A stretch of DNA of 64,000 bases from Chitinophaga filiformis (GTDB taxonomy: Bacteria; Bacteroidota; Bacteroidia; Chitinophagales; Chitinophagaceae): positions 124,001-188,000 of the forward strand of contig NZ_JAKIRP010000013.1 of assembly GCF_021646545.1 (NCBI RefSeq), read 5' to 3'. Position numbers and translations under genes: made by a program. Below are positions 37,676-47,662 of this stretch, piece by piece. The notes beneath the pieces were generated by a model that was not told the origin of the DNA, did not search any database, and was given only the letters and a program-made list of their open reading frames with translations. Position 1 is the stretch's first letter, and each line of letters opens with the position of its first letter.

Positions 37676-38069
37676 GTAATAACTATCTTATAGTCGGGGC
37701 GTATCACACATGTGGTACGCCTTTTTTTATTGCGGCAGATGGAGGAGGTCCGGGTAGCAGAAAGCCGGGAACGAAGGTGTAAATTGCTGCTGAGTAGACG
37801 GTATCCACCAATGTAACAGTTTGAATGCAAAAACTTAAAGAAGCAATAAAAAAAATTATTGATCCTTTAATGTAATATGTCCTATATTTATTCCAATTAC
37901 GACAACTCAAAAGAATACATCTTTCCCACTTCCTGAAAACGCATAACCCAAAGTACAGGTAACATCACCACCCTGTTTGATCTATACTATCCTGTAGTAT
38001 AATTAGCCGTGGCTGTTGCTTCATCCGATTTCCTGCATACAACTCACGTTAAAAAAACACACAAGCAAC
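37676..38069. other. Intergenic region with terminator
   Basis: Apart from the terminator at 37697-37729 I see nothing I can name. Small open frames on the minus strand have no family features. Confidence 0.55.
37697..37729 (+). terminator. Intrinsic terminator of the GH29 gene
   Basis: GGCGTA and TACGCC enclose CACA/TGTG, giving a 10-12-bp stem, followed by seven Ts. Confidence 0.85.
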
Positions 38070-39875
38070 ATGAAAAAAAACGTAATTGTCGGTATTACCC
38101 TCATGGCAGCCGTAACCCTCATATGGCTGGGCGCCTGTAACAGCAGTAACAGTAACAAAACCACGGAGAGCGCCGTTGGGAATGCGCCTTATTCCAGCAT
38201 TCAGCTACCTCAGGATGCCATGGCCACCTGCACGGTGTCAAAAGACACATTTAATACCTGGTTTCAAAGCGGTACAGCGACGGAAAACGGCGCGGTAACA
38301 CCTGCTAACAGCGTCACATTCGGCCATCAGAACAACTGTGATTTCTATCAGTGGTCAGAACGCATGTTCCTCTGGATCACATCCTCTTCAGAGCAGTATG
38401 GAGGCACCGTGATGGCTTCTCCCGTATTTTTCAATGTAGTAGATGATCCGGCCGGCGGACTACAAATGGAAAGACATGCAGCAGGCATCATTCCTACGGC
38501 CACCAGCAACCTGGATAAGAACGGCCCCAACAGACTGCCCATTGTAAGAGACAAAAAAGGCCGTCTGTTTGAAGTAATGTTCCATAAAGCAGGCGAAAAA
38601 ATCACCCTAAAAAACAAAGCCGGTAAACTGATAGAATTAGGCAATATAGAAAAAGCTGCCCACACACCAGCGCTGCTGAAAGACAAAGCCGGCAACAAGA
38701 TTGAGCAGGCATCGATCGTTACCAGATTGATCCATCCGGAAAAAGTACTCCACGTATTTCCCACCCCTGCAGGCAATGTGCTCCTGGATATTAACGGCAA
38801 TGAAGTGGATGCAGAAGTTACCCAGGCTACACGCAATGCATTGATCGCCCAAAATAATTCACTGGTGTATTATATTACTATGGTGAACGATATGTACGCC
38901 TATTACCTGACTGCCATCAATGATCCGAATTTTAAGAATGACAGCATCTCCAGCCAACAGTTTCCAACTACTGCGGCAGAAAGGACCTGTATCGTCAACT
39001 ATGCAATCAGCCGTGGATATCCTGTCCCTACAGATTCAAATGCCCTGACCATGGAACTGAAAACCTCCTGGGTAATAGCGGACAGCCTGGCGAATCCGCA
39101 GGACTACTTCCTGATGGATGCCATGATCCCAACCTATTCTGCCGTGTCTGATACACTCTGGAAAGCCGCTGGACAGCAAAAGGCGAAGCTGGCGCTGGTC
39201 GGTATACATATTGTCGGCAGTGTAGCGGGACATCCTGAAATGATATGGGCTACATTCGAGCACCAGAGCAATACACCGAATGCAGCATATCAGTATATCA
39301 ACACCAATGGCCAGGTTAAAACGGTTGCGGCAGATACCGGTTCCTGGCTATTTAACAGCAACGCGTCGGATACGCCTTACAATGTAAACTATATAAATTA
39401 TGACACCACCAATCAATCCCTGACGGCAGCAAGTCCCGGTCATGGCATAGGCCCCAGCAATACACAGCGCATGTTCCCATTTGGCGCTGCTATTGACTCA
39501 ATACCTAACCAGCAGGACACCAGTGCCTCGGCTTCCAATACTGAACTTATCGCTATTAACAACGCGATCAGGGGGATGATACCGGGTAATGACCTCAGGA
39601 AAAACTATGTGTTCGTTGGCGCTATATGGACATCTGGAGGTTCTGCGCCAAATGGTGGCGTCTATAATCCAAGAGATTCCATTTCAGGACTGGCTATTGG
39701 AACAAGCCTGTTAGCCAACAGTACAATGGAGACGTACTTCCAGTCTACCAGCCACACATGCTTTACCTGCCACAGTCATAATTCATTACAGCCCGGCGCA
39801 TTAAGTCACGTATTCAGTAAAATAAAACCGCTGAATGCCATGCTCGATAAGATCGGCAAGGACCAGAAAAAATAG
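38070..39875 (+). CDS. Large lipoprotein with C-terminal CxxCH haem-binding motif
   Basis: 601 residues from the ATG at 38070, which precedes a lipoprotein signal (MKKNVIVGITL...WLGACNSSNS). An upstream in-frame start at 38016 lacks a signal start. The only recognisable motif is CFTCH at residues 564-568, the CxxCH covalent haem-attachment motif, within TSHTCFTCHSHNS. No axial Met is obvious. The middle has KDKAGNKIEQ-type repeats (about 140-220) and an E-rich mixed fold. Proteins of this shape are seen as cytochrome c family lipoproteins of unknown function. Other Cys (for example in TCTVS, NCDF, TCIV) may form disulphides. Confidence 0.75.
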   Translation: MKKNVIVGITLMAAVTLIWLGACNSSNSNKTTESAVGNAPYSSIQLPQDAMATCTVSKDTFNTWFQSGTATENGAVTPANSVTFGHQNNCDFYQWSERMFLWITSSSEQYGGTVMASPVFFNVVDDPAGGLQMERHAAGIIPTATSNLDKNGPNRLPIVRDKKGRLFEVMFHKAGEKITLKNKAGKLIELGNIEKAAHTPALLKDKAGNKIEQASIVTRLIHPEKVLHVFPTPAGNVLLDINGNEVDAEVTQATRNALIAQNNSLVYYITMVNDMYAYYLTAINDPNFKNDSISSQQFPTTAAERTCIVNYAISRGYPVPTDSNALTMELKTSWVIADSLANPQDYFLMDAMIPTYSAVSDTLWKAAGQQKAKLALVGIHIVGSVAGHPEMIWATFEHQSNTPNAAYQYINTNGQVKTVAADTGSWLFNSNASDTPYNVNYINYDTTNQSLTAASPGHGIGPSNTQRMFPFGAAIDSIPNQQDTSASASNTELIAINNAIRGMIPGNDLRKNYVFVGAIWTSGGSAPNGGVYNPRDSISGLAIGTSLLANSTMETYFQSTSHTCFTCHSHNSLQPGALSHVFSKIKPLNAMLDKIGKDQKK

Positions 39876-39890
39876 CGTTTTAGTCATTAT

Positions 39891-39920
39891 GAAGAAAGGC
39901 GTCGCATTACGCCTTTCTTC
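39891..39920. terminator. Terminator after CxxCH lipoprotein gene
   Basis: AAGAAAGGCGT and ACGCCTTTCTT form an 11-bp perfect stem with a 6-nt loop, 16 bp after the stop codon. There is no strong T-run after it. Confidence 0.7.
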
Positions 39921-40091
39921 ATAATTCCCCCACTGCCTGATATTGCTTTCCCCCTCTCCTATTTCCCTCAATCAGGCAATTAACCGCATACTACAGTATA
40001 CAGGAGCCTGCTTAACTTTCCTTTATCGTTCCCTTAACTTTTTATTACAATATCATTGTACAACTTACGGCATCAATTAAATCAACTATTT

Positions 40092-40604
40092 ATGCTAAAT
40101 AACTGTACAATCGCATTGTTTTTATCAGCCTTTGCCACCTTTTTTACTACACGCAGTCACGCTCAGACAAAGATCGCCTACATCAATATGCAGCAGCTGG
40201 TAACCAGTATGCCAGAGGCAAAACGCGCATATGACACACTGCAGGTGTATCAGGATGAACTGTCGAAAGACGGACAGGCACTTGTCAACGAATTTCAGCA
40301 AATGGCGGCAAAGTTCCAGGCAGATGAACCGACCTTAAAACCAGATATGAAAGAGATCAGGATGAAACAACTGGAAACGGCCAAAAACAATATAGAAGAG
40401 TACAGGGCGCGCATGGAACAGAAGCTCACTGCCCGTGAACAGGAGCTGACAGCCCCCATCCTTGCCAGAGCTAAAAAGGCAGTATCTGACCTGGCAACAG
40501 AAAAAGGGATTGTCTGTGTGCTGGATAGCTCTAAAGATATTGTTGTAACTGCCACCTGTGAGGACTTGCTTTCAGCAGCCAAACAGAAGCTGGGTATCAA
40601 ATAG
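40092..40604 (+). CDS. OmpH/Skp-family periplasmic chaperone
   Basis: 170 residues from ATG 40092; the frame continues upstream to a TTG at 40056. The signal peptide ends TRSHA. Mature chain: TKIAYINMQQLVTSMPEAKRA, then a long amphipathic coiled coil (about 60-130, LAREQELTAP), as in Skp, which binds unfolded outer-membrane proteins. It has no other Skp or BamA gene next to it, so it may be a paralogue. It is convergent with the TonB receptor gene. Confidence 0.9.
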   Translation: MLNNCTIALFLSAFATFFTTRSHAQTKIAYINMQQLVTSMPEAKRAYDTLQVYQDELSKDGQALVNEFQQMAAKFQADEPTLKPDMKEIRMKQLETAKNNIEEYRARMEQKLTAREQELTAPILARAKKAVSDLATEKGIVCVLDSSKDIVVTATCEDLLSAAKQKLGIK

Positions 40605-40631
40605 TTTTTTTGTCTGTGTTAGTTATAAAGA

Positions 40632-40662
40632 AAGGGCCGCTTCATTTCTGAAGCAGCCCTTC
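40632..40662. terminator. Bidirectional terminator between Skp and TonB-receptor genes
   Basis: AAGGGC and GCTTCA on the left pair with TGAAGC and GCCCTT on the right, with one internal C/A mismatch and a 4-nt loop. T-runs lie on both outer sides. Confidence 0.82.
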
Positions 40663-40682
40663 ATATTGTAAAGGTGTATCAA

Positions 40683-43600
40683 TCAGAACCCGTATCTGAT
40701 ACCGATCTGTATCTGCCATGGATTACCGGAAGGTACTACAACGCCGGTATTCACGTTAACGTTATACTTATAAGTTGAAGTAGCCCTGTCAAAACCACCC
40801 AGTGAATAGATGTTCTGCTTACCCAGTGTTTTGATGGCGCCCCATTCCTTGTTCAGCATGTTGGCCACATTAAAGAAATCGCCTGACAGCTCGATATACT
40901 GCGTCTTATAGGTTTTGATCTTTGTACCTATTCTCAGGTCCCAGATGCCATAAAAGCCATTTACACCGCCATTCCTTTCAGCAATCTTACCACTGCTCTT
41001 CCTGATGTAATCTTTCACGCTTTCTGATGCCAGAGGATTGTCGAGAATTCCCTGAATACCTTTACGGATCTTTTCGGGAACGCTCTGGTCTTTCACATCG
41101 AAGATGTAAGCGAGGTCGTTAGAGGCAACGAAATCGCCATTCACGTTACCACCTACGGCGAGAGAGTAGCGTGTACCACCTATACCGGAGTAGCGGATGC
41201 CCACATTAATGCCCCAGAAAGTAGGCAGCGTTCCATAGAACACTACTTTATGACGGAACTGGTTGTCGGAATAAGACATGGTACGCAGGTCGCGGGGATC
41301 ATCTTTTACCATCAGGGACAATGTTGCTGTATTCGCCACATCACCGTTGTAAGAGGTATTGTCTTTGGAATCATTCCAGGTATAACTGAAAGATACTTCA
41401 CCATCTTTCCAGTAGCGGTAAGTACCGTCTATCACGAAGGCGAACTGGTTCACCCTACCCTCACTGTTCAGTTCCAGCACACGGCCTACGCGGTTGCTCT
41501 TACGTCCCTTCATCCAGTCGGTAGCACCATTACTTACAGTGATCGTGCTATCCGGCACATATACACCACGGTTGCCTTCATTAGCCAGGCGGAAGAACGG
41601 TTGGTCCACCATGTTACGATCAACATACATATAATTGTGACGTGCCAGGGTCACAAAACCGGTAATCCCCATCTTAAAGCGATCTGTAAAGAAGTGGTTG
41701 TAGGAAATATTCGCTTTGTATACTACAGGGATCCGCGCGTTTTTACCATTCATGTTGATAGTACCCTGACGGGCCAGGCCCAGTTGATCGAACAGTTCCT
41801 TGCCAGGTGCCGAGGATGGGTTCTTACGATACTCCACGAAATTAGGAGCAGGAACGCTGGCGCCCTGCACATCTACAGTAAGTACCTTTGTACCGTCAAA
41901 CAGCATATTGTTGATCATCGCGTAGTTATTGATATCAGAGCCGAAAATAGCTGCTCCGAAGCGCAGATAATCCTTATGTTTCTCATTGATATCCCAGTTG
42001 AACTGAAGGCGTGGTTGCACCTGGAACGTCTTCAGCGAGTTGTCGGTACGCAGGCCAAGGTCCTGGTATACTGTTTCGTTGAAGTTAGGTTTGTTCAGGT
42101 AGGTAGTGTAATCAGCCCGGATACCCGCAATCATTTCAAAGCCGGGGAACAGCTTTGTCTGCATTTGTGCATACAACGCGCTGCTGATAATATTCTGTTT
42201 CACACTCGGATCGTCTGCCAACGCTACCTCACGCGCATAACGGTAAGGTTTCATGTTGTTGAAATTATCCATACCTGTAAAATAGAAGCGTCCGTTCATT
42301 TCACTCCCGTACAATGAGTTCATATGACTGTACTGGAGGTCAACACCAAATGTATAGTTCGCCTTATTTGTGCTGAAATATACGTTGTCAACCAGCTGCA
42401 CGACATGGTTATAGAAATGTTCAGGAGAATAACGCTGTCCGCCGAACTGGATAGACGTATACACCGTGTCAGTACCCACTACAGATTGCACGCGTTCAAC
42501 AATACCACGAGGTATATTCTTACCGGGCAGCTGAGCGCCGGGTGTGCTCTCTTCAAATGTATACAGGTGCTGTACTTTCAGCTCGTTGGTCAGGCGTGGG
42601 TTCAGCACTGTACGCAAGGTAGCCAGGATACTGTTATTAACCGCCTTGGCGTCTGCATATACTTCATACAGGTTGATGGCGGTATTATCATCGCGTCCCA
42701 GCGGAGCACGGTCGCTGATATAGTTGTCACGCAATGTCAGCAAGCTCTTCTCGCTCAGCTGCAGGTCAATACGTGCGAACACGGCATCAGTACCTCTCTT
42801 CTTATCGAATGATCCGAACTGCGGTGCATTGGCTACACCATACTTACCACGTGCAATTGTCAGGAAATTATCCAGCGTCGACCTGGTAACACTCAGACGT
42901 TTCTCATCAGCAGGCGACTGAATATCGGCCAGCAGCAGCGGACGGGCATCAGCCTGATGGTCCCAGGCCACGAAGAAATGCGCCTTATCTTTGATAATTG
43001 GTCCTCCTAAGGAGAAACCATATTGTTTTGTAGAGAAGTCATTCACTCTTTTCGCTCCGCGGATGTCGTAATCACTTGACAAAACATCTCCCCTGTAATA
43101 CAGGAACGCGCTACCGGAGAAGGTGTTGGTACCTGCTTTTGTTACTGTACTGATAGTACCGCCACCGCTACGGCCGAAAGTAACATCATACTGGTTAGTT
43201 ACCACTTTGAACTCCCTGATCGCTTCCATAGACAGCGCGTATGGTCCGCCGATACGGGTATTCGTTCCACTACTGGAAGTCGGGTTTTTAGCGGTAGTAC
43301 CATCGATGGTAATATTAGTAGAAGATCCCAGCTGACCAGCCAGGTTACTGCCATTGCTCAAAGGAGACAGATCTATCAGTGAAGAGAAGTTACGGCCATT
43401 CACCGGCAGTCGCGCAATATCTCGGGCTGTCACGGTCGTAGCGGCTCCGAAGTTCTCCGTTTTGTTCTTGAGCCCACTACCGCTTACAATGATCTCATTC
43501 ATGCTGACAGTGGAAGATCTCATCTCGACATTCACCCTTACAAGGTCGCCCTGGTTGAGGGAATAACCTGTACGCTTCTGTTCACTATATCCAACAAAAG

Positions 43601-43850
43601 ATACCGTGATGGTGTATGGTCCGCCGAGAGGTAATTCCTTCAGCGAGAATTCGCCTTTGGCATTAGTGACGGTTCGGGTACTAAAGCCGGTAGATTCATT
43701 CCTTACAAGCACAGACGCCCCGGGAATGAGCTGTTTGGTTTCATCAGTGACAACGCCGGTAATGGAGGCCTGGGTTGTCTGAGCGGATAGTTGTGAATGG
43801 GCAAAACAACACAACAATAGCATTAGAATGCCAGTACATATAGGTTTCAT
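40683..43850 (-). CDS. Oar-like TonB-dependent receptor
   Basis: 1055 residues. After the signal peptide come a carboxypeptidase-regulatory-like domain (ASITGVVTDETKQLIPGASV, about 28-105) and a TonB plug (about 120-245, DIARLPVNGRNFSSLIDL...ITIDGTTAK). A long barrel has many Tyr/Phe strands and ends IQIGIRYGF. It resembles Oar/OmpA-like TonB receptors rather than SusC: there is no SusD partner and the plug is of the NGRNF type. The substrate is unknown; Oar-like transporters move proteins or signals. The gene follows a convergent terminator and ends near 40683. Confidence 0.92.
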   Translation of the reverse strand: MKPICTGILMLLLCCFAHSQLSAQTTQASITGVVTDETKQLIPGASVLVRNESTGFSTRTVTNAKGEFSLKELPLGGPYTITVSFVGYSEQKRTGYSLNQGDLVRVNVEMRSSTVSMNEIIVSGSGLKNKTENFGAATTVTARDIARLPVNGRNFSSLIDLSPLSNGSNLAGQLGSSTNITIDGTTAKNPTSSSGTNTRIGGPYALSMEAIREFKVVTNQYDVTFGRSGGGTISTVTKAGTNTFSGSAFLYYRGDVLSSDYDIRGAKRVNDFSTKQYGFSLGGPIIKDKAHFFVAWDHQADARPLLLADIQSPADEKRLSVTRSTLDNFLTIARGKYGVANAPQFGSFDKKRGTDAVFARIDLQLSEKSLLTLRDNYISDRAPLGRDDNTAINLYEVYADAKAVNNSILATLRTVLNPRLTNELKVQHLYTFEESTPGAQLPGKNIPRGIVERVQSVVGTDTVYTSIQFGGQRYSPEHFYNHVVQLVDNVYFSTNKANYTFGVDLQYSHMNSLYGSEMNGRFYFTGMDNFNNMKPYRYAREVALADDPSVKQNIISSALYAQMQTKLFPGFEMIAGIRADYTTYLNKPNFNETVYQDLGLRTDNSLKTFQVQPRLQFNWDINEKHKDYLRFGAAIFGSDINNYAMINNMLFDGTKVLTVDVQGASVPAPNFVEYRKNPSSAPGKELFDQLGLARQGTINMNGKNARIPVVYKANISYNHFFTDRFKMGITGFVTLARHNYMYVDRNMVDQPFFRLANEGNRGVYVPDSTITVSNGATDWMKGRKSNRVGRVLELNSEGRVNQFAFVIDGTYRYWKDGEVSFSYTWNDSKDNTSYNGDVANTATLSLMVKDDPRDLRTMSYSDNQFRHKVVFYGTLPTFWGINVGIRYSGIGGTRYSLAVGGNVNGDFVASNDLAYIFDVKDQSVPEKIRKGIQGILDNPLASESVKDYIRKSSGKIAERNGGVNGFYGIWDLRIGTKIKTYKTQYIELSGDFFNVANMLNKEWGAIKTLGKQNIYSLGGFDRATSTYKYNVNVNTGVVVPSGNPWQIQIGIRYGF

Positions 43851-43928
43851 AAGCGCGAAAATAAAATTGGGCCCAAATCAATGCAATATGGTTTCAGTAT
43901 GTTAACATAGAATTCATATACGCCATCA

Positions 43929-44633
43929 TCACTTTCGTGTCCATTCCTCATGGATAGGATCACCTTTGGAGCTTTTACCGCTGTGATCCCATTTGTCGCC
44001 GTTTACGCTGCCTTTAAAGGAGAGAGACGCGCCGACTCTGCTGTTATCTCTTGAAAAGAATTCTATGTTCTCTGTATAGACACCGTCTTTGAAAGTGTAG
44101 CTTCCGCCGCCCGTACCAAAGAACTCGCCTGTCTTCGTATTCATGGCGATCCATTGGAATTTGGTGTTGGTAAGTATCTTGATCGTTTTTCTATCGCCCG
44201 GTTTCATCGTGTTCATTGCCCCATTGACCTCTCTGCCGGTTATCTGCCATACACCGGCCATTTCGCTGTTGCCGTAGTCTATCCTCGTCCAGGCTATCTT
44301 CTGGCCACTCATTACAGTTTCCAGCTGATCCCCTTTAAAGTCAGCATTAGCTTCCAGCTGTTTCCCCACCTGTGATGGGTCCGCTGAACAGAACTCGATC
44401 GTAGTGATGCCAATGTTATTCGATGATACTGCCCAGGTGCCTCCCATTGTGGATTTAAAACCGGCGGTGTCATAAACTGTGATACTGTAATAGAAAGGAG
44501 TCACCAGCATCAGGAAAGTGGTAGGACCAGACCTGGATTGCCACGCCCCGATCACTTCTGATTGGGCCTTTGATTGGGCGATGGTTACGAACGTGAATAA
44601 CAGTGCAAAGAGGAGTTTGGTAAGTGTTTTCAT
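43929..44633 (-). CDS. Secreted protein with duplicated lipocalin-like (DUF4488-type) domain
   Basis: 234 residues with signal peptide MKTLTKLLFALLFTFVTIAQSKA. Two homologous halves are visible: GAWQSRSGPTTF...IEFCSADPSQVGKQLEANADF (about 28-105) and GVWQITGREVNG...IEFFSRDNSRVGASLSFKG (about 126-210). Each is a G-x-W-Q start followed by beta strands as in lipocalin-like folds. Catalytic residues are not seen. It lies 78 bp upstream of the TonB-receptor start on the same strand, so the two may be co-expressed. Confidence 0.75.
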   Translation of the reverse strand: MKTLTKLLFALLFTFVTIAQSKAQSEVIGAWQSRSGPTTFLMLVTPFYYSITVYDTAGFKSTMGGTWAVSSNNIGITTIEFCSADPSQVGKQLEANADFKGDQLETVMSGQKIAWTRIDYGNSEMAGVWQITGREVNGAMNTMKPGDRKTIKILTNTKFQWIAMNTKTGEFFGTGGGSYTFKDGVYTENIEFFSRDNSRVGASLSFKGSVNGDKWDHSGKSSKGDPIHEEWTRK

Positions 44634-45102
44634 AATTGGTGGATTTATGAGTATAAATATACGGTTTAAGACGGGGGGATGTACCCGGGCTTCTTATCAA
44701 GTTAGTAAAAAGCCACTCCTATCGAATCTCAAATCTACTCAGTAAGATACTCAGTATATCACTCCTAAAAAGAGTAACTCACCATAATATACGTGATGTG
44801 GAGGGAATGGTACGCCACATTGACATTGGCAGGCCTTCTGCTAATACTTTACAAGCTATGGATGCAAGGTAGAATTCGGACAGGGCCCCAGACCGTAACG
44901 CTATAATGCCTGAGACCTAAGGATAATATGCTTAAAAGATCATCATTTGTGCTAATTTAGTATTGGTCCTTTTCAAAATTGCAACCAATCAATCATAAAA
45001 TCACCACACAACTGACCTGCAACATCGGAGGAAAAGTACCCGGAGATCACAGCGAACGGCGTAATACATTAATGAACAATTAAATAAGTTGTTGATTACC
45101 AA
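44634..45102. other. Intergenic region before the kinase/EBP pair
   Basis: 470 bp with no gene recognised. It holds the promoters of the divergent 43929 and 45103 genes. A short inverted repeat ACTCCTAAAAAGAGT lies near 44760. No -24/-12 site or dyad like that at 49630 is visible here. Confidence 0.5.
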
Positions 45103-47649
45103 ATGTCACCCAACAATAAAGCGTTATTCTATATACTTGCCGCCATCTTTATTCTGGCGCTTTTCCCGTTTTTATCATTTCCCCAGTTAAAAGATAACGT
45201 TCATTCACAATTGGTATCACAACTTCGGACAAGCAAAGCGGATACAAATCGTGTATCTCTTTTCTTAAAGCTTGGTCGATATTATATGCTGAGGGAGTAT
45301 TATTTGTATAAAACCGGTAATCCCAGAACACAGCTGGACAGTGCCTCCTACTTCGCAGAGGAAGCCCTGCATCTGAGTCACGGTTTAAAGTATGAAAATG
45401 GCAGGAACGAGTCGATGTTAATAAAAGGAGATGCCTTTATCAGAAAAAATGAAATACGATCAGCTATTAACCTGTTGGGTAGTGTGAATGAACCAACCCG
45501 CTTTCGTTTACTGATAATATTGGCCCGGCACTACCTTTTTCATACAGACAGAACCCAACGAGACCTGGATAGTTCGCTACTTTTTTTGGAGCAAGCCAAT
45601 AAAATTGCAGTAGTTCATCTGACTGAAAAACTGCAAGCCGAGCGTATACATGTCAAAGCGATGCATTCCTTTATTACCGAAGGCTTGCAGCAAAGCAAAA
45701 AGCTATACCAGGAGACGATCGAGAAGATAAGCAAACCTGGTAATGAGGAAATGGAGGCCCTTCTGTGGCACGAACTTGCAACGCTGATTCCGTTACGTGA
45801 GAAGACTGGAATAACCAGGATTTACTGCTTTGAAAAGATGTATTCACTTTATAAAAAAAGCGGTAATCAGGAAAGACAAGCATGGGTATTAAAGACAATT
45901 GCCGATATACATCTGGTGGATGGGGAGTCGGATCTTGCAGAAACAGAATTGCTACAAGTACTTGAACTGTACAAAGCGATCGGCTACCGGGATCTGCACT
46001 ACATTTATGATCTGCTGGCAGTAACCTGCCGCTACAAAGGCGATTATAATAAGTGTACTTTCTATGGGTTAAAGGCAATCGAAAGTATGGAGGCTACACA
46101 TGATTCTATCTCGGCCCTTACTTTCTACAGTCGCCTTGCAAATATGTACCGGGAATCGGGCCAGCCAGACAAAAGTGTTGAGTGGTATTCCAAAGCGCTC
46201 AGAGGCCGGGTATTCAACGGTGATAACAACGCTTATATATTCAGGGATGCGTTCTTTTTTGCAAGAGAGCTTATAAAAATAAACAGAACAAAGGAAGCGC
46301 TGGAGTATATTCTTGATATCAACGCAAAAAACAAACCCGTCGGCGTTCATGCACAAGCATGCCTGCTCAGTTCATTAGCACTTTGTTACAATGCGGTAAA
46401 ACAAGCACGACAGGCCGAAAAATATTACGTTAAATTAATACAACTGTCCGATCAGTTGCAGAAAGACAATGAAATTACGACCGATATCCATTACGAAATC
46501 GGGCATTATTTCATCAGGAAGCTGCAATATGAAAAGGCTGCAGTCTATTTGCAAAAGGCGCTGAATACTGCCGGAGCTAATAATTCGCCTCCTGTAGCCA
46601 GGGATATTTATCTGCTGTTATTTAAGGCTGATTCCGGCATGAGGAACTATCCTGCTGCCGTGCAACATTTACTAAGGCACAAAACATTGAACGATTCCCT
46701 CTCCAATGAAACCCAAAGCTGGCAAATGGAAGAGTTAAGGGTGCAGTATGAAACTGCAAAAAAGGAAAAAGATATTGAATCACTAAATAAACAAAACCAA
46801 TTACAGCGCCTTGGCGTAGAGCAAGCCAACCGAACAAAGAACATTACCCTGGCATGTGTAGCATTATTAGTGATCATTGTAGTATTATTATTCAATCGTT
46901 ACCTTCTTAAACATAGAAGTAATCGTAAGCTGGAGGTACATCAAAAAGAATTAGATCAAAAAAACACTTTTTTAGAAACCCTGAATACAAAACAGGATAT
47001 ATTATTGAAAGAAAAAGAGTGGCTCATCAAAGAGATCCATCATCGCGTAAAGAACAATCTTCAAATGGTGACCAGTCTCCTAAATTCGCAATCTGCCTAT
47101 CTCAATGATGACGCAGCAGTGCTGGCGATAAAAAATAGCTTGCGGCGGATGCAGGCCATGTCACTTATTCATCAAAAGCTTTATTTATCCGGAAATATTT
47201 CCACTATCAGCATGCCTGAATACATCAGGGACCTGCTGAGTTACTTACATGACAGCTTTGATACCGGCAACCGGATTGTTCTTCAACAAACCATTGAACC
47301 TATTGATCTTGAGGTATCACAGGCAATTCCGCTTGGATTGATCATCAATGAATGTACCGTGAATGCCATTAAGTATGCGTTTCCCGACGATCGGGAAGGA
47401 ATTGTCTGTATCAATCTGCAGCACGTCGACGATGATTACATATTGCTCAATATTTCAGATAATGGCATCGGCCTGCCGACGGGTTTTAATCTGACGGGAC
47501 ATAATTCTTTGGGATTTGATCTGGTACGGGGGCTTGCCAGGCAATTAAACGGGCATGTTAATATTGTAAGTGATAACGGGCTAAGTGTAATAATCAGGTT
47601 TGTAGTAATGAGTAAACCAATTTCGGAAGAACCATTTGTTAATTCTTAA
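45103..47649 (+). CDS. TPR-containing sensor histidine kinase (HisKA_2 type)
   Basis: 848 residues. An N-terminal helix (9-26) acts as signal/anchor. About residues 50-560 are helical TPR-like repeats (AEEALHLSHGLKYENGRNES, RLANMYRESGQPDKSVEWYSKAL). A coiled coil and TM (582-598, LACVALLVIIVVLLF) follow. Cytoplasmic HisKA_2: KEIHHRVKNNLQMVTSLL with predicted phospho-acceptor H647. HATPase: IPLGLIINECTVNAIKYAF and NISDNGIGLP. The TPR part is probably periplasmic and senses a protein or small molecule. The next gene, a response regulator, begins 13 bp later, so they form a two-component pair. Confidence 0.92.
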   Translation: MSPNNKALFYILAAIFILALFPFLSFPQLKDNVHSQLVSQLRTSKADTNRVSLFLKLGRYYMLREYYLYKTGNPRTQLDSASYFAEEALHLSHGLKYENGRNESMLIKGDAFIRKNEIRSAINLLGSVNEPTRFRLLIILARHYLFHTDRTQRDLDSSLLFLEQANKIAVVHLTEKLQAERIHVKAMHSFITEGLQQSKKLYQETIEKISKPGNEEMEALLWHELATLIPLREKTGITRIYCFEKMYSLYKKSGNQERQAWVLKTIADIHLVDGESDLAETELLQVLELYKAIGYRDLHYIYDLLAVTCRYKGDYNKCTFYGLKAIESMEATHDSISALTFYSRLANMYRESGQPDKSVEWYSKALRGRVFNGDNNAYIFRDAFFFARELIKINRTKEALEYILDINAKNKPVGVHAQACLLSSLALCYNAVKQARQAEKYYVKLIQLSDQLQKDNEITTDIHYEIGHYFIRKLQYEKAAVYLQKALNTAGANNSPPVARDIYLLLFKADSGMRNYPAAVQHLLRHKTLNDSLSNETQSWQMEELRVQYETAKKEKDIESLNKQNQLQRLGVEQANRTKNITLACVALLVIIVVLLFNRYLLKHRSNRKLEVHQKELDQKNTFLETLNTKQDILLKEKEWLIKEIHHRVKNNLQMVTSLLNSQSAYLNDDAAVLAIKNSLRRMQAMSLIHQKLYLSGNISTISMPEYIRDLLSYLHDSFDTGNRIVLQQTIEPIDLEVSQAIPLGLIINECTVNAIKYAFPDDREGIVCINLQHVDDDYILLNISDNGIGLPTGFNLTGHNSLGFDLVRGLARQLNGHVNIVSDNGLSVIIRFVVMSKPISEEPFVNS

Positions 47650-47662
47650 GCAACAAGTTTCA

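Noticed and set aside
41250..42812. Long plus-strand frames of 355 and 162 codons
   Set aside because: They are antisense to the TonB receptor gene, whose frame has clear domain structure.
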